From NCBI GenBank assembly GCA_019359675.1, contig JAHHGX010000091.1, forward strand, positions 248,001 through 312,000: a stretch of 64,000 bases of DNA, written 5' to 3'. A program made the position numbers and the translations under genes. Below, piece after piece: positions 1-9,340 of the stretch. Source of the DNA: Calothrix sp. FI2-JRJ7. Lineage in GTDB: Bacteria > Cyanobacteriota > Cyanobacteriia > Cyanobacteriales > Nostocaceae. Numbering within the stretch: position 1 is the first letter of the stretch; every line of letters begins with the position of its first letter. The notes under the pieces were generated by a model, which was given only the letters and a program-made list of their open reading frames with translations, had not been told where the DNA came from and made no database searches.

Positions 1-297
1 TTACACAGTATTGGTAAGAGCCAATGGATTTTAGGAGTTGAAATTGCAACCCATGCCCTATCTGCTGTTGGTATATATTGGGGAAGATTTTTACGCTTCA
101 ATAGTTGGGATTTTATCACTCAACCCGATTATTTATTAACGCGCGGAGTCGAAGAACTGTTGGGTAAACAACCTTTGGTGATTATCGCTGTTACCTTCGC
201 AATCTTAACAGGGCTGTACTGGCTAATGAAGCGGGTAAGTTTGGGGTTTGTCAGGCAATCAAGTCGTAGAATGAATATTCACTCGGTAAACAATTAA
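1..297 (+). CDS. DUF1361 family membrane protein, C-terminal part
   Basis: This reading frame is already open at the left edge of the window and ends with TAA at 295-297, giving the last 98 residues of a protein whose start lies outside. The fragment contains GRFLRFNSWD, which I associate with the DUF1361 family of integral membrane proteins, and a hydrophobic stretch near the C-terminus (about residues 62-77) ending in a basic tail. Function is unknown. The family assignment rests on one motif and the membrane-like composition. Confidence 0.65.
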   Translation, partial: LHSIGKSQWILGVEIATHALSAVGIYWGRFLRFNSWDFITQPDYLLTRGVEELLGKQPLVIIAVTFAILTGLYWLMKRVSLGFVRQSSRRMNIHSVNN

Positions 298-305
298 AAC
301 TGTAG

Positions 306-332
306 ATTGGGTGAAGGCTCTGCGTAACCCAA
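306..332. repeat. Short dispersed palindrome, TTGGGT...ACCCAA type
   Basis: Imperfect inverted repeat, ATTGGGTG then AAGGCTCTGCGTA then ACCCAA. A close relative lies at 33620-33646. A second small inverted repeat (GTTGGGTTC / CCACCCAAC) lies near 476-501. The rest of 298-600 has no gene that I can support. Confidence 0.6.
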
Positions 333-600
333 CTAATGGTATATATTTTTACCATAGAGGCACAGAGTCCACAGAGGGTAGAGACACAACTAATACTTCA
401 TGCCATAAAATTTGGGAAGTAGGCGCCAACAGATAACTCTCTCATCTGTGTCCTAATTTTCTAATTATATTTGATGTTGGGTTCCGTTCCTCCACCCAAC
501 CTACTAATTCTCTGGAAAGATGTAAGGAAGGCTTTGTGTGAGGTGAAATAAGTCCAGATATATCTGGATTTAATTGCGTCACAACACAGAGGGAAGTTAC

Positions 601-1773
601 ATGCAAACAATTACTAGAGAAGAAATTAAAGCACTACTTGAACAGTCCAAGCAAAACTCCATATCTATATATATGCCAACACACCCAGCAGGGCCGGAGG
701 TGCGACAAGACCCAATTAGATTTAAAAATTTAATCAAAGAAGCTGAAGCGCGCTTAATTGAGGCAGGTCTAGAAGAACAAGAAGCGAATGCACTTCTTAA
801 AAAAGCTCACGAACTTGATAACGCTGAATTTTGGGAACAATTAGGTGAGCGAGGACTGGCTATTTTTATTTCCACTGATACTTTTCGTTACTATGCGCTG
901 CCGTTAGAGTTTGATGAGTTAGTAGTTGTCACCGACCGCTTTCACGTCAAACCGTTACTCCGTATGTTGAATGGTAACGGGCGTTTTTATATCTTGACGT
1001 TGAGCCAAAAAGAGGTGAAGTTTTTTGAAGCTACACGCTATAGCATTCAACAGGTCGAAATTGAAAATATGCCCAAAAGTCTTGATGAAGCACTCAACTA
1101 TGACGAGGATGCTCAAGATGGGCAGTTCCGCATTGCCACATCAAAAGGTGGAACTGCTAATGCAGCTGTACAACCCGGTTCATTTCATGGTCAAGGAAGT
1201 CCTGACCAAGACAAACATCAAGCCGATATTTTGCAATTTTTCTACCTCATTGACGGCGCCCTGCACGACAAACTTCATGAGGATACGGCGCCTATGGTAT
1301 TAGCAGGGGTTGAATATTTATTACCGTTGTATCGTTCGGCAAGTAGTTACAAATATGTACTTGAGGAAGGTATTACCGGAAACGTCAAAATTGAAAGTCC
1401 CCAGGAATTACACGCACAAGCTTGGACTATCGTCGAGCCTTATTTCCACCAATCGCAACAAGAAGTTTTAGAACGATTCCACGAGTTGTATGGTAGCAAC
1501 AGTGGCAAAGCATCAAACAATATCAAAGAAATTGTATCTGCTGCATATTATCAGCGTATTGATTCTTTGTTAGTTGCAGTTGGAGAGCAGCAATGGGGAT
1601 TATTTGACCCGTCAAGTGAGACAGTTTACTTGCATCCAGAAGAGGAAACTGGTGATGAAGATTTACTAGATTTGGCAGCAGCGCATACCTTATTAAATGG
1701 TGGCACAGTTTACGCGGTTGAACCCCAAGAAGTACCTTACAGCACACCAGTTGCAGCCATTTTTAGATACTAA
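601..1773 (+). CDS. Bacterial archaeo-eukaryotic release factor-like protein (baeRF family)
   Basis: The 390-residue protein begins MQTITREEIKALLEQ. I chose the ATG at 601, preceded by GAGGGAAG, over an in-frame TTG at 574. It looks like the bacterial homologues of archaeo-eukaryotic release factor/Pelota domains (baeRF, probably family 7): an N-terminal segment with SIYMPTHP near residue 25, a central segment with HGQGSPDQDKHQADILQFF around residue 200 before a long helix, and a C-terminal L7Ae-like domain ending in VAAIFRY. The family is predicted to act at ribosomes or in stress responses, but no reaction is established. It stands alone, followed by a MITE and a convergent gene. Confidence 0.7.
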   Translation: MQTITREEIKALLEQSKQNSISIYMPTHPAGPEVRQDPIRFKNLIKEAEARLIEAGLEEQEANALLKKAHELDNAEFWEQLGERGLAIFISTDTFRYYALPLEFDELVVVTDRFHVKPLLRMLNGNGRFYILTLSQKEVKFFEATRYSIQQVEIENMPKSLDEALNYDEDAQDGQFRIATSKGGTANAAVQPGSFHGQGSPDQDKHQADILQFFYLIDGALHDKLHEDTAPMVLAGVEYLLPLYRSASSYKYVLEEGITGNVKIESPQELHAQAWTIVEPYFHQSQQEVLERFHELYGSNSGKASNNIKEIVSAAYYQRIDSLLVAVGEQQWGLFDPSSETVYLHPEEETGDEDLLDLAAAHTLLNGGTVYAVEPQEVPYSTPVAAIFRY

Positions 1774-1795
1774 TAGTTAGGAGTTATGAGTTATA

Positions 1796-1932
1796 CAGCA
1801 GATTGCAGGTTGGTGAGGTACAGTAATTGAAAAATGTCTAAAATGTTAGTAATTAATCAAATTAGGTAGAGTTTCTATTTTACCTATTTATACGACAAAT
1901 ATTGGTGTACCTCATTTACTCGCAATCTGCTG
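1796..1932. mobile_element. 137-bp MITE, copy 1 (TA-flanked, IS630/Tc1-like ends)
   Basis: A 137-bp non-coding element with terminal inverted repeats. The left end CAGCAGATTGC and the right end GCAATCTGCTG match perfectly for 11 bp, and a second matching block (TGAGGTAC) lies at positions 19-26 from each end. It is flanked by TA on both sides (1794-1795 and 1933-1934), as for IS630/Tc1-mariner insertions. I find no difference between this copy and the one at 11639-11775. The flanks both contain GTTATGAGTTA, itself part of a short dispersed repeat. Confidence 0.85.
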
Positions 1933-1958
1933 TAAGTTATGAGTTAACACTTCGCGCC

Positions 1959-4250
1959 TCATAACTCATAGCTTTTTCTTCTTGCCGCTTCTAAAATAAT
2001 TCGCTGTTCTGCACGCGCTATTGCATGGTGAGTTCTTAGTATTGCTTCGGGTTCGACGGAAATTGATGTTATACCCCATTGTACTAATTGGTCGATTATT
2101 TCTGGGTATAATACAGGCGCCTGACCACATATAGAACAAGGTATATTATACGAACGTGCTGTTTCAATTAGTTGTTTAATAGCTCGCATTACGGCAGGAT
2201 GACACTCGTTTAAGTTTCTTAATTGCTGAAGTTCTCTATCGACTCCTAGCAAGAGTTGCGTTAAATCATTTGTACCAATTGCAATTCCTTGCACTCCAGC
2301 TTTTATATACTCTGGCAACATGAATAATACGCTAGGTACTTCTGCCATTATCCACAGTTGGAATTGGGGTACGTGTGTAAGTCCAGATGATTCAACTTTT
2401 TGACGACAAAATATAAATTCTTCGACGCTGCGAACAAACGGTAGAATTAAACGCAGGTTATTGAATCCTGCTTGCTGAACTTGTGCTAAAATACCTAGTT
2501 CAAATTCAAATATTTCTGGATTTTGCACATAGCTCAAGGTTCCACGTTCTCCTAAAGATTGTGATGTTGACGTTGGTTCTAATACGTTGAAGCGTAAATC
2601 AAGTGACCGATAAAAAATGGGTCGAGGTGTAAATGCTTTGGCAAAGCTTATGATTAGCTCGCTCCAACGTGCGTGAAATTCTATTCGTCGTTCTTGATTT
2701 TGTAAAATACTCAAGTTGTGTTCATTTAAAAAATATACAGCCATCAATTCGGAACGCAGCAACCCAACTCCGTCAATGGGTAAGCTTTGAATTTGCTCTA
2801 TTAAATGAGCTTGGCTTAAGTTAACCATTAATTGAGTTGAGGTGGGAATCTGTGTAGAAAAGTCTTGGCTTTGTTTCGATTTGGTTATTTCTGTTAAATC
2901 CTGGTCAGATGATATTGTATTAAATTTGACTTTATTTATCTCCCCATTATCACCATTAATACTTAATTTGTCACCATTTTTTATTAGTTCTGTAGCTTTA
3001 TTCGCGTTGACTAAAGATGGTATTCCAAGCTCACGGGCTAAAATTGCGGCATGAGATGTCAAACCGCCAACTTCTGTTATTATACCTTTACAGTTCCGCA
3101 TTAAAGGTAACCAATCTATACTGATTGAACTCGCAACTAAAATAGTATCTGATGGTAATTTTTGCGGCTTTTCTTGGAAGTTTGTGATTACATACGCTGT
3201 TCCTGTGACTTGACCTGATGCGGCACCTAGCCCTTTAATAACTAGTTGTGAGTTAAAATCTGTATATTCAAGAGGTGTGACCTGCGTTAAATATAGTATT
3301 CCGTTATTTTTCGCTATAGTCCACTTGTAACTAAAGCTTGTACCGAATTGATTTGTTAGTTGGTTAGCCAGTTTTAATAATTCTTGTAACTCGGTTTGAG
3401 AAAGCGCAAATTTTTGTTGTTCTGATAGATCTAATACGCAACTAAATACACAACTTGATTCAGGTTCAATTATAGTATTCGTTTGAGTTGGCAATAATTG
3501 AGAGCAATCTTTAACTTTATATGCTAATATCTTATCGCCTAATGATTTTTCAATAATTACACCATCTGGCTTAATTTTGTAATAATCTCCATTTACTTCT
3601 CCACTATCAATTGCATTTCCTAATCCCCAATTAGCTTGTACTTCCAAACCAGAGGAATTTGCAACTAATAACCCACTCTTTGTTGCGTCCCATAACGGTT
3701 GTACTAATATACCAAAATTAACTTGGCGCAGATCAATTCCTTTTTTGTTACAATACAATAAGCTACGAGCGCGAAATAATTGACTCCATGAGCGCTTTAG
3801 TGCCAAAGCAATTTCCGTGATATTACACCAACAAACTTGTGATTCTAAAAGTTCAGATAAATCTTCTATTTTTGAATTAGTGTAATTTGTTCCAACGGTT
3901 GGGCGAAAAATCAAGCAATTTGCTTGCCATTGACTTGCTGCATCAAATATTACCTTAACCCATGTGGATGCTACATTTGCAATCATTATTTCCTGACGCA
4001 AACTACTAGCTACCTGCTGTAACTGGCGCCAGTTGGTAATATCTAAGTGTAGTTCGGAATAGGGTAAGTCGGTGATAAGAGTTTGTGTATCAAGATTTAA
4101 AAGAAACTCGCGTGTTACATCCGCAGCTACAACAAAACCAGGCGCCACTGGGTAACGAAGTTGCAGCAAGCGACCCAAGTTAAACGCCTTATCACCAACT
4201 TGAGTAAGGTCTTGCTGTTCTATTTGATTAAGCCAATAAAGTCTTTCCAC
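1959..4250 (-). CDS. PEP synthase-like phosphotransferase
   Basis: The 763-residue protein has the layout of phosphoenolpyruvate synthase: an N-terminal ATP-grasp-like region (about 1-330), a swivelling phosphohistidine domain with GGLTSHAAILARELGIPS (His400), and a C-terminal PEP-binding barrel with YRSLDLR (548-554), IGTNDLTQ (658-665) and CSICGQ (Cys708). These are the expected phosphohistidine and acid/base residues. The N-terminal region is eroded: where PpsA has a RSSATxED-type loop this protein has FRPTVGTNY near residue 115. It may have altered nucleotide use, or be a regulatory relative. Co-directional with the small gene upstream (46-bp gap). Confidence 0.7.
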   Translation of the reverse strand: MERLYWLNQIEQQDLTQVGDKAFNLGRLLQLRYPVAPGFVVAADVTREFLLNLDTQTLITDLPYSELHLDITNWRQLQQVASSLRQEIMIANVASTWVKVIFDAASQWQANCLIFRPTVGTNYTNSKIEDLSELLESQVCWCNITEIALALKRSWSQLFRARSLLYCNKKGIDLRQVNFGILVQPLWDATKSGLLVANSSGLEVQANWGLGNAIDSGEVNGDYYKIKPDGVIIEKSLGDKILAYKVKDCSQLLPTQTNTIIEPESSCVFSCVLDLSEQQKFALSQTELQELLKLANQLTNQFGTSFSYKWTIAKNNGILYLTQVTPLEYTDFNSQLVIKGLGAASGQVTGTAYVITNFQEKPQKLPSDTILVASSISIDWLPLMRNCKGIITEVGGLTSHAAILARELGIPSLVNANKATELIKNGDKLSINGDNGEINKVKFNTISSDQDLTEITKSKQSQDFSTQIPTSTQLMVNLSQAHLIEQIQSLPIDGVGLLRSELMAVYFLNEHNLSILQNQERRIEFHARWSELIISFAKAFTPRPIFYRSLDLRFNVLEPTSTSQSLGERGTLSYVQNPEIFEFELGILAQVQQAGFNNLRLILPFVRSVEEFIFCRQKVESSGLTHVPQFQLWIMAEVPSVLFMLPEYIKAGVQGIAIGTNDLTQLLLGVDRELQQLRNLNECHPAVMRAIKQLIETARSYNIPCSICGQAPVLYPEIIDQLVQWGITSISVEPEAILRTHHAIARAEQRIILEAARRKSYEL

Positions 4251-4295
4251 TCAAGTAGTTTGTTTATTGTTGATTACCGTTTGCAGCCTGATCAT

Positions 4296-4709
4296 TTAAT
4301 CGAATAATAAAAGTGCTTTTGTGAATATTTCTTCTCCACTACGAGTTTGAAGTATAGCTTTGACTAATTCTACAAAATTATTGTCTGCTTTATCATCTGC
4401 TTCAATGGTTTTCGTTGCAGCATAAAAGCTAACATCGTCCATTTTTAATTCGTTTGTTACACCTGTTTGTAACTCACGTTTTTTATTATCCCAAGAAAGA
4501 GACTTGGCACGTAATGTAAATTGAAACCATACTATCTCCGAATCCTGAAGCTCAAAGAAAATATCAAAGTAAGGTTCTTCCCCTTGATACCAAATTCGCT
4601 GTATGCCCTCTTGACTAGGTTTTTTCAGGAGTTTCTGCTCGATTTTGTGTAGAGAAGCTCCTAGCGATTCTATTTCATTGCGGCCTAACACTTGATTACT
4701 GTTTTGCAT
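4296..4709 (-). CDS. Hypothetical protein, 137 aa
   Basis: I do not recognise this protein. It is a soluble, mixed alpha/beta-looking 137-residue chain beginning MQNSNQVLGRNEIESLG and ending with KALLLFD, with no signal peptide or membrane segment. It carries WYQGEEPYFDIFFEL around residues 40-54, which looks like paired beta strands. It lies between recF and the PEP-synthase-like gene on the same strand, 113 bp after recF, so it may share a transcript with the latter. The codon use and AT content resemble the neighbours. Confidence 0.6.
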   Translation of the reverse strand: MQNSNQVLGRNEIESLGASLHKIEQKLLKKPSQEGIQRIWYQGEEPYFDIFFELQDSEIVWFQFTLRAKSLSWDNKKRELQTGVTNELKMDDVSFYAATKTIEADDKADNNFVELVKAILQTRSGEEIFTKALLLFD

Positions 4710-4822
4710 CTTGAGATTTTCCGTATGAGTAGCATTTGATTTTATATAAATAATTATTATTTATATGTATGAAAATAATACAAATATAACCATTTACTTA
4801 TTTATATTAAATCAAACAGCAT

Positions 4823-5977
4823 TTATATTGAAGATTGGGTATAAATTTTCCCACTATGAACCGAAAGTATTTGTGATGAATTCAACCACTGTGAATCAAA
4901 AGACCCTAAATGGGTAGTAGTAATCAGAGTTTGAAAACGGTCTTGAATTGCATCAAGCAATTGATTCTGTCTTGACGGGTCAAGTTCTGCTAAAACGTCA
5001 TCGAGTAGCAGTAAAGGAGGTTCCCCAACAACTTCTTCAATTAATTGTAACTCTGCCAACTTAAGCGCTAGAACCAGCGTTCGCTGTTGACCTTGCGAAC
5101 CGTACTGACGAGCAGGTGTTTGATTGATTGTTAATTCTACTTCGTCACGATGAGGCCCGACAAGGGTAGTTCCTTGACGTAGTTCTGGTATTACACGTTG
5201 TTGAATTTTATCTAAAAAGGCTTGCTGAACTTGTTCTGATTGATTTTCAACAGTTTGTACATTTGGAGCATATTTGATTTCTAGAACTTCAGTACTGCCA
5301 CTAATACTAGCGTGCCATTTAGCAGCAATAGGCGCCAAACGTTGTATAGCTCTTTCGCGTCTTCTAATTACCCTAGTCCCTGTTGTAACAAGTTGTGCAT
5401 CCCACACACCCAATTGTTCTGAGTGAGTCGTGCTGAGTAGGGAGTTGGTTGTGTCTTTGCCAGAAGTAGCGGCGATATTTTTTAGAAAAGCGTTTCGTTG
5501 ACGTAGAACTTGGTTATATTGCTGTAATATATAAGCATAAACTGGCTCTAATTGTACTAATAATGTATCAAGCCAGTGGCGCCGACCTTCAGGGCCACCA
5601 CGAACTAATTCTAAATCTAAGCTCGAAAATTCAACGGCGTTAAGAACACCAAGAAAATCGGTTTGGCGCCTAAGATTTTCTCCATTCAAGTTGACAGTAC
5701 GGCGCCCGTTACGACGTAAAGTTAAAGCTAGGTCACTAACACCTGTCTGCCGCTCAAGACTTGCTTTAATTTGAGCAATTTCTTCGCCATCACAAACTAA
5801 TTCCTTATCGCGTGCCATGCGATGGCTTCGCAAAGTCGCTAACAACTCCACAGCTTCCAACAAATTTGATTTACCCTGAGCATTATTACCTAACAAAATA
5901 GTTTTAGGAGCAGTGAAATCAATATACTGCTCCCGATAATTACGAAATGCTCGAAGTTGGATAGATTGCAGAAACAT
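4823..5977 (-). CDS. recF: DNA replication/repair protein RecF
   Basis: RecF binds gapped DNA and, with RecO and RecR, helps load RecA. The 384-residue length is normal. Visible motifs are Walker A GNNAQGKS (residues 30-37), an ABC-type signature region YGSQGQQRT in the C-terminal third, and Walker B LLLLDDVLAELD. The start MFLQSIQLRAFRNY is typical of the family. It lies downstream of the P-type ATPase on the same strand but is separated from it by two palindromic repeats, so co-transcription is uncertain. No dnaA or dnaN is next to it. Confidence 0.95.
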   Translation of the reverse strand: MFLQSIQLRAFRNYREQYIDFTAPKTILLGNNAQGKSNLLEAVELLATLRSHRMARDKELVCDGEEIAQIKASLERQTGVSDLALTLRRNGRRTVNLNGENLRRQTDFLGVLNAVEFSSLDLELVRGGPEGRRHWLDTLLVQLEPVYAYILQQYNQVLRQRNAFLKNIAATSGKDTTNSLLSTTHSEQLGVWDAQLVTTGTRVIRRRERAIQRLAPIAAKWHASISGSTEVLEIKYAPNVQTVENQSEQVQQAFLDKIQQRVIPELRQGTTLVGPHRDEVELTINQTPARQYGSQGQQRTLVLALKLAELQLIEEVVGEPPLLLLDDVLAELDPSRQNQLLDAIQDRFQTLITTTHLGSFDSQWLNSSQILSVHSGKIYTQSSI

Positions 5978-5995
5978 AAAAAATTAATGTAGGTA

Positions 5996-6054
5996 GGTGT
6001 GTGACGCTTTTTATAACTCCGCTTAATTTTAAAATTTTGGTGGCGTCACGCACC
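5996..6054. repeat. GGTGCGTGACGC palindromic repeat, copy 1
   Basis: Inverted-repeat element with arms GGTGTGTGACGC (5996-6007) and GCGTCACGCACC (6043-6054). One of seven relatives in this window; it lies between recF and the P-type ATPase gene. Confidence 0.8.
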
Positions 6055-6075
6055 GGCGCTTCGTTGATAGTTAGT

Positions 6076-6136
6076 GGTGCGTGAAAGCACTTCAATCTTG
6101 CGTTACATTGATTGACTGTAATAGCTTTCACGCACC
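6076..6136. repeat. GGTGCGTGAAAGC palindromic repeat, copy 2
   Basis: Inverted-repeat element with arms GGTGCGTGAAAGC (6076-6088) and GCTTTCACGCACC (6124-6136). It is the AAAGC subtype of the family and sits just past the 3' end of the P-type ATPase gene, where the hairpin could also act as a terminator. Confidence 0.8.
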
Positions 6137-6141
6137 CTACT

Positions 6142-9021
6142 TTAAACGTTTTTCTTGCCAATGAGACGGAAGAAAATTTTCTCAGCTTCAATCCAAACGA
6201 ACATTAGCGCACTAAATCCTACACATACTAACAATTCGGTCTTGCCTAGAACATGGGTACCAAAAAAATCTCGTAGTGGTGGAACGTAGACCAACATTAA
6301 CTGCAAGATTGAGGTTACAACTACTGCTGCTAATACATAAGGATTTGATAGTGGATTAACTTCAATAGTTAAGCGGTTATTAGAACGAATCGCAATGGCA
6401 TGACCCATTTGAGCAAGACACAATGTTGTAAATACCATTGTCTTCCAAGAATTTGGGTCGCCTTGGTAGCCAGATGCATGAGTATATCTATATGCCCATG
6501 CCATCATTGTAATTGTAATAATCGCGAATACTATTCCAATGCGAATTATGTAAGCCCCTAAACCGCGTGCGAATATACTTTCACGTGGGCTAAAGGGTGG
6601 ACGCTTCATTACATCTAGTTCAGGAGGTTCAACAGCTAGTGCTAAAGCTGGCAAACCGTCTGTAACTAAATTCATCCATAAAATTTGTAACGGTGATAAC
6701 GGTACGCCTCCTAAACCAAGTAGCGGTGCCGCTGCTACAGTAATGACTTCACCGATATTACTACCCAAGATGTACTTGATAAATCTACGGATGTTCGTGT
6801 AAACTACACGACCTTCTTTTGTAGCGGCGACGATAGTAGCAAAGTTGTCATCAAGTAAAACCATGTCGCTGGCTTCTTTACTAACGTCAGTACCAGTAAT
6901 ACCCATTGCAATACCGATGTCAGCTTGTTTGAGTGCAGGAGCGTCGTTAACCCCGTCTCCTGTCATTGCTACAAAACGACCACGCCGTTGCAACGCTTGC
7001 ACAATTCGCAATTTGTGTTCAGGCGCCACTCGTGCGTAAATGCTTACCAGGTCTACTTGCTGCTCAAGTTCCTGGTCGCTCATTTTTTGGAGTTCCTGCC
7101 CAATTAAAACTTTGTCGTTACTACCATCAGCAATACCTAAATCTTTAGCTATTGCGCGTGCTGTTAATTGGTGGTCACCTGTAATCATCACAGGACGAAT
7201 ACCAGCTTCGCGAGATTCTTGTACAGCAGCGCGAACTTCTGGACGTGGTGCGTCGAGCATTCCGACTAAACCAAGCCATACTAATCCTTGTTCAGAAGTT
7301 TCATCAGAATTTTCGGGTGGTATTTCAGTTAATGGCTTGTAAGCAAAACCTAGTACACGTAAACCATTACTCGCCATGTTGTCGTTTTGAGCGAGAATTA
7401 CTTTACGTATATCATCAGTTAAAGGGATAGAATGTTTACCATTATCTATTCCATTACAGCGAGCTAATATCAGTTCGGGTGAACCTTTGGTAAACATCAA
7501 ATATTGTTCTTGACGTACCCGGTCTTTTAACACTGGGTCAATACTGTTCGCTAATAAACCTGTATCAACTGGTTCGACTTTAGTAATAACACTCATCCGC
7601 TTGCGTTCGGATGAAAACGGAAATTCCCTGACACGAGGCAGTTTGCTTTCCCACTGGTCTTTTTCTATGCCGCCTTTTCCTGCTAATGTTACTAAGGCGC
7701 CTTCTGTAGGGTCTCCTAAAATTTTCCAGTCACCTTTATCGTTTTGTAAGTCTGAGTCATTACAAACAGCACAAGCGACTAACAAAGCAGAAATTTCTGG
7801 ATTTTGTTCAGGCGAAACGGTTTTTCCATTTAAACTAAACTCACCTTGTGGAGCATAACCATTTCCTGTCACCCCAAATAACTGATTATTGGTGAAGATT
7901 TGCTGCACCACCATTTTATTTTGGGTGAGGGTACCAGTTTTATCAGAACAAATTGTTGTTACTGAGCCAAGGGTTTCTACTGCTGGCAACTTACGAATTA
8001 AAGCTTTTTGCCGAACCATGCGCTGCGTTCCCAACGCTAAGGTAACAGTAATAACGGCGGGTAAACCTTCTGGTACCACAGCGACAGCCATTGATAACGA
8101 AACTTCCACAAGTTCTCTAAACGTGTCTAGCAGTTTGTTTCCAGTTACGCCAGAACTTATAGCTTGAAACATCCCAGCGGCAATTACTAAAGCTACTAGT
8201 ATTAGTGAACCAGTAACGAGTACATTACCCAATTGAGTCATGCGCTGTTGTAATGGGGTCGGTTCGCTTTCGACAGACTGCAACATTTGGGCAATTTTTC
8301 CCAACTCGGTTTTCATTCCCGTGTTGGTAACTAGAATTTTGCCCCGTCCATTTACTACTTCGGTTCCTTGGAAGACTAAATTAATCCTATCGCCCAAAGC
8401 TGTTTCTTCTGGCAGTGTTAAATCTGATCGCTTGTTAACAGCCTCAGCTTCTCCCGTCAGCGCTGACTCTCGAATTTGCAGGTTTGATTGTTCAATTATT
8501 CGCCCGTCTGCTGCTAACTGCACCCCTGCTTCGACTAACATTAAATCACCAGGTACTAAATCCTTACCTGCAATCTCTACTTGTTTGCCGTTGCGGATAA
8601 CGCGAACATTTGGGGAAGATAATTTTTTCAAAGCTGCAAGTGCTTGTTCGGCGCGGCTTTCTTGTACATAACCGAGAATCCCGTTCAAAATAACGATTGC
8701 TAAAATGGCAATTGTATCTTTAAAGGGTAATTCGCCCGGTTTGAGTTCTCCCGCACGCCAAGACAGAAAATCTAGAACCCCGGAAACAAAAGCCACCCCA
8801 ATCAACATCAACAGCATGATGTTTTTGAACTGGTCTATCAAAATTTCCCAGGAACTGCGACCACCAGACTCTTCTAACTCGTTTGATCCATATTTTTGCA
8901 AACGCTGTTGAACTTCTTCCGGCGTTAAGCCCTTGTCTGCGCTTGTTGACAGTTGTTGTATTGCTAATTTCGGTTCTAAACTATGCCATACGGCATTATC
9001 AGGCAGAGAATGAGCAGACAT
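6142..9021 (-). CDS. Cation-transporting P-type ATPase, Ca2+-pump type
   Basis: A 959-residue P2-type ATPase, resembling cyanobacterial PacL-like and SERCA-like calcium pumps. It shows the actuator motif TGEA (189-192), PEGLP in M4 (317-321), the phosphorylation site DKTGTLT with Asp360, the hinge TGDGVNDAP, and [12 protein letters not shown] in M6. PEGLP and NLVTDGLP favour Ca2+, or possibly Mn2+, over Na+/K+ or heavy metals. The N-terminus has a cation-ATPase N-domain ([12 protein letters not shown]) before M1. Expected in the plasma membrane, exporting Ca2+. Start ATG at 9021. The ion specificity is inferred. Confidence 0.9.
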   Translation of the reverse strand: MSAHSLPDNAVWHSLEPKLAIQQLSTSADKGLTPEEVQQRLQKYGSNELEESGGRSSWEILIDQFKNIMLLMLIGVAFVSGVLDFLSWRAGELKPGELPFKDTIAILAIVILNGILGYVQESRAEQALAALKKLSSPNVRVIRNGKQVEIAGKDLVPGDLMLVEAGVQLAADGRIIEQSNLQIRESALTGEAEAVNKRSDLTLPEETALGDRINLVFQGTEVVNGRGKILVTNTGMKTELGKIAQMLQSVESEPTPLQQRMTQLGNVLVTGSLILVALVIAAGMFQAISSGVTGNKLLDTFRELVEVSLSMAVAVVPEGLPAVITVTLALGTQRMVRQKALIRKLPAVETLGSVTTICSDKTGTLTQNKMVVQQIFTNNQLFGVTGNGYAPQGEFSLNGKTVSPEQNPEISALLVACAVCNDSDLQNDKGDWKILGDPTEGALVTLAGKGGIEKDQWESKLPRVREFPFSSERKRMSVITKVEPVDTGLLANSIDPVLKDRVRQEQYLMFTKGSPELILARCNGIDNGKHSIPLTDDIRKVILAQNDNMASNGLRVLGFAYKPLTEIPPENSDETSEQGLVWLGLVGMLDAPRPEVRAAVQESREAGIRPVMITGDHQLTARAIAKDLGIADGSNDKVLIGQELQKMSDQELEQQVDLVSIYARVAPEHKLRIVQALQRRGRFVAMTGDGVNDAPALKQADIGIAMGITGTDVSKEASDMVLLDDNFATIVAATKEGRVVYTNIRRFIKYILGSNIGEVITVAAAPLLGLGGVPLSPLQILWMNLVTDGLPALALAVEPPELDVMKRPPFSPRESIFARGLGAYIIRIGIVFAIITITMMAWAYRYTHASGYQGDPNSWKTMVFTTLCLAQMGHAIAIRSNNRLTIEVNPLSNPYVLAAVVVTSILQLMLVYVPPLRDFFGTHVLGKTELLVCVGFSALMFVWIEAEKIFFRLIGKKNV

Positions 9022-9340
9022 CGTATTTAAGTTACGCTCGTATTAAGTTACAAATTTCAATCATAATTTAGACATGGTTAGGAAACCATTGACTAAGCTT
9101 ACACGCTTTGTTGTTATAGATATACATCTATATAACTACTACACAAGTAATACTGTATAGGTGTTATTAACATCTCATAGGCAGGTTTTCCTCATCCCTA
9201 AGTAATATTGACTTTCGATAGAGTAATTTGTAACACATAATTTACCATCATAAGAGTAAATTACTGTCTAAAATTGTGCATGAATGAAATAAGGCAAATA
9301 AGCTTTAGGCAAATCAAAGCGTTGGACAAATAAGTTTACT
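9022..9340. other. Intergenic, divergent promoters expected
   Basis: This gap separates the divergent P-type ATPase and transglutaminase genes, so it should hold both promoters. The only structure I see is a small imperfect palindrome around 9113-9136 (GTTATAGAT...ATCTATATAAC). No coding sequence or RNA gene is supported. Confidence 0.4.

Noticed and set aside
7601-8671. Several 80-140-residue plus-strand open frames
   Set aside because: They lie antisense to the P-type ATPase gene, whose motifs are intact on the minus strand.
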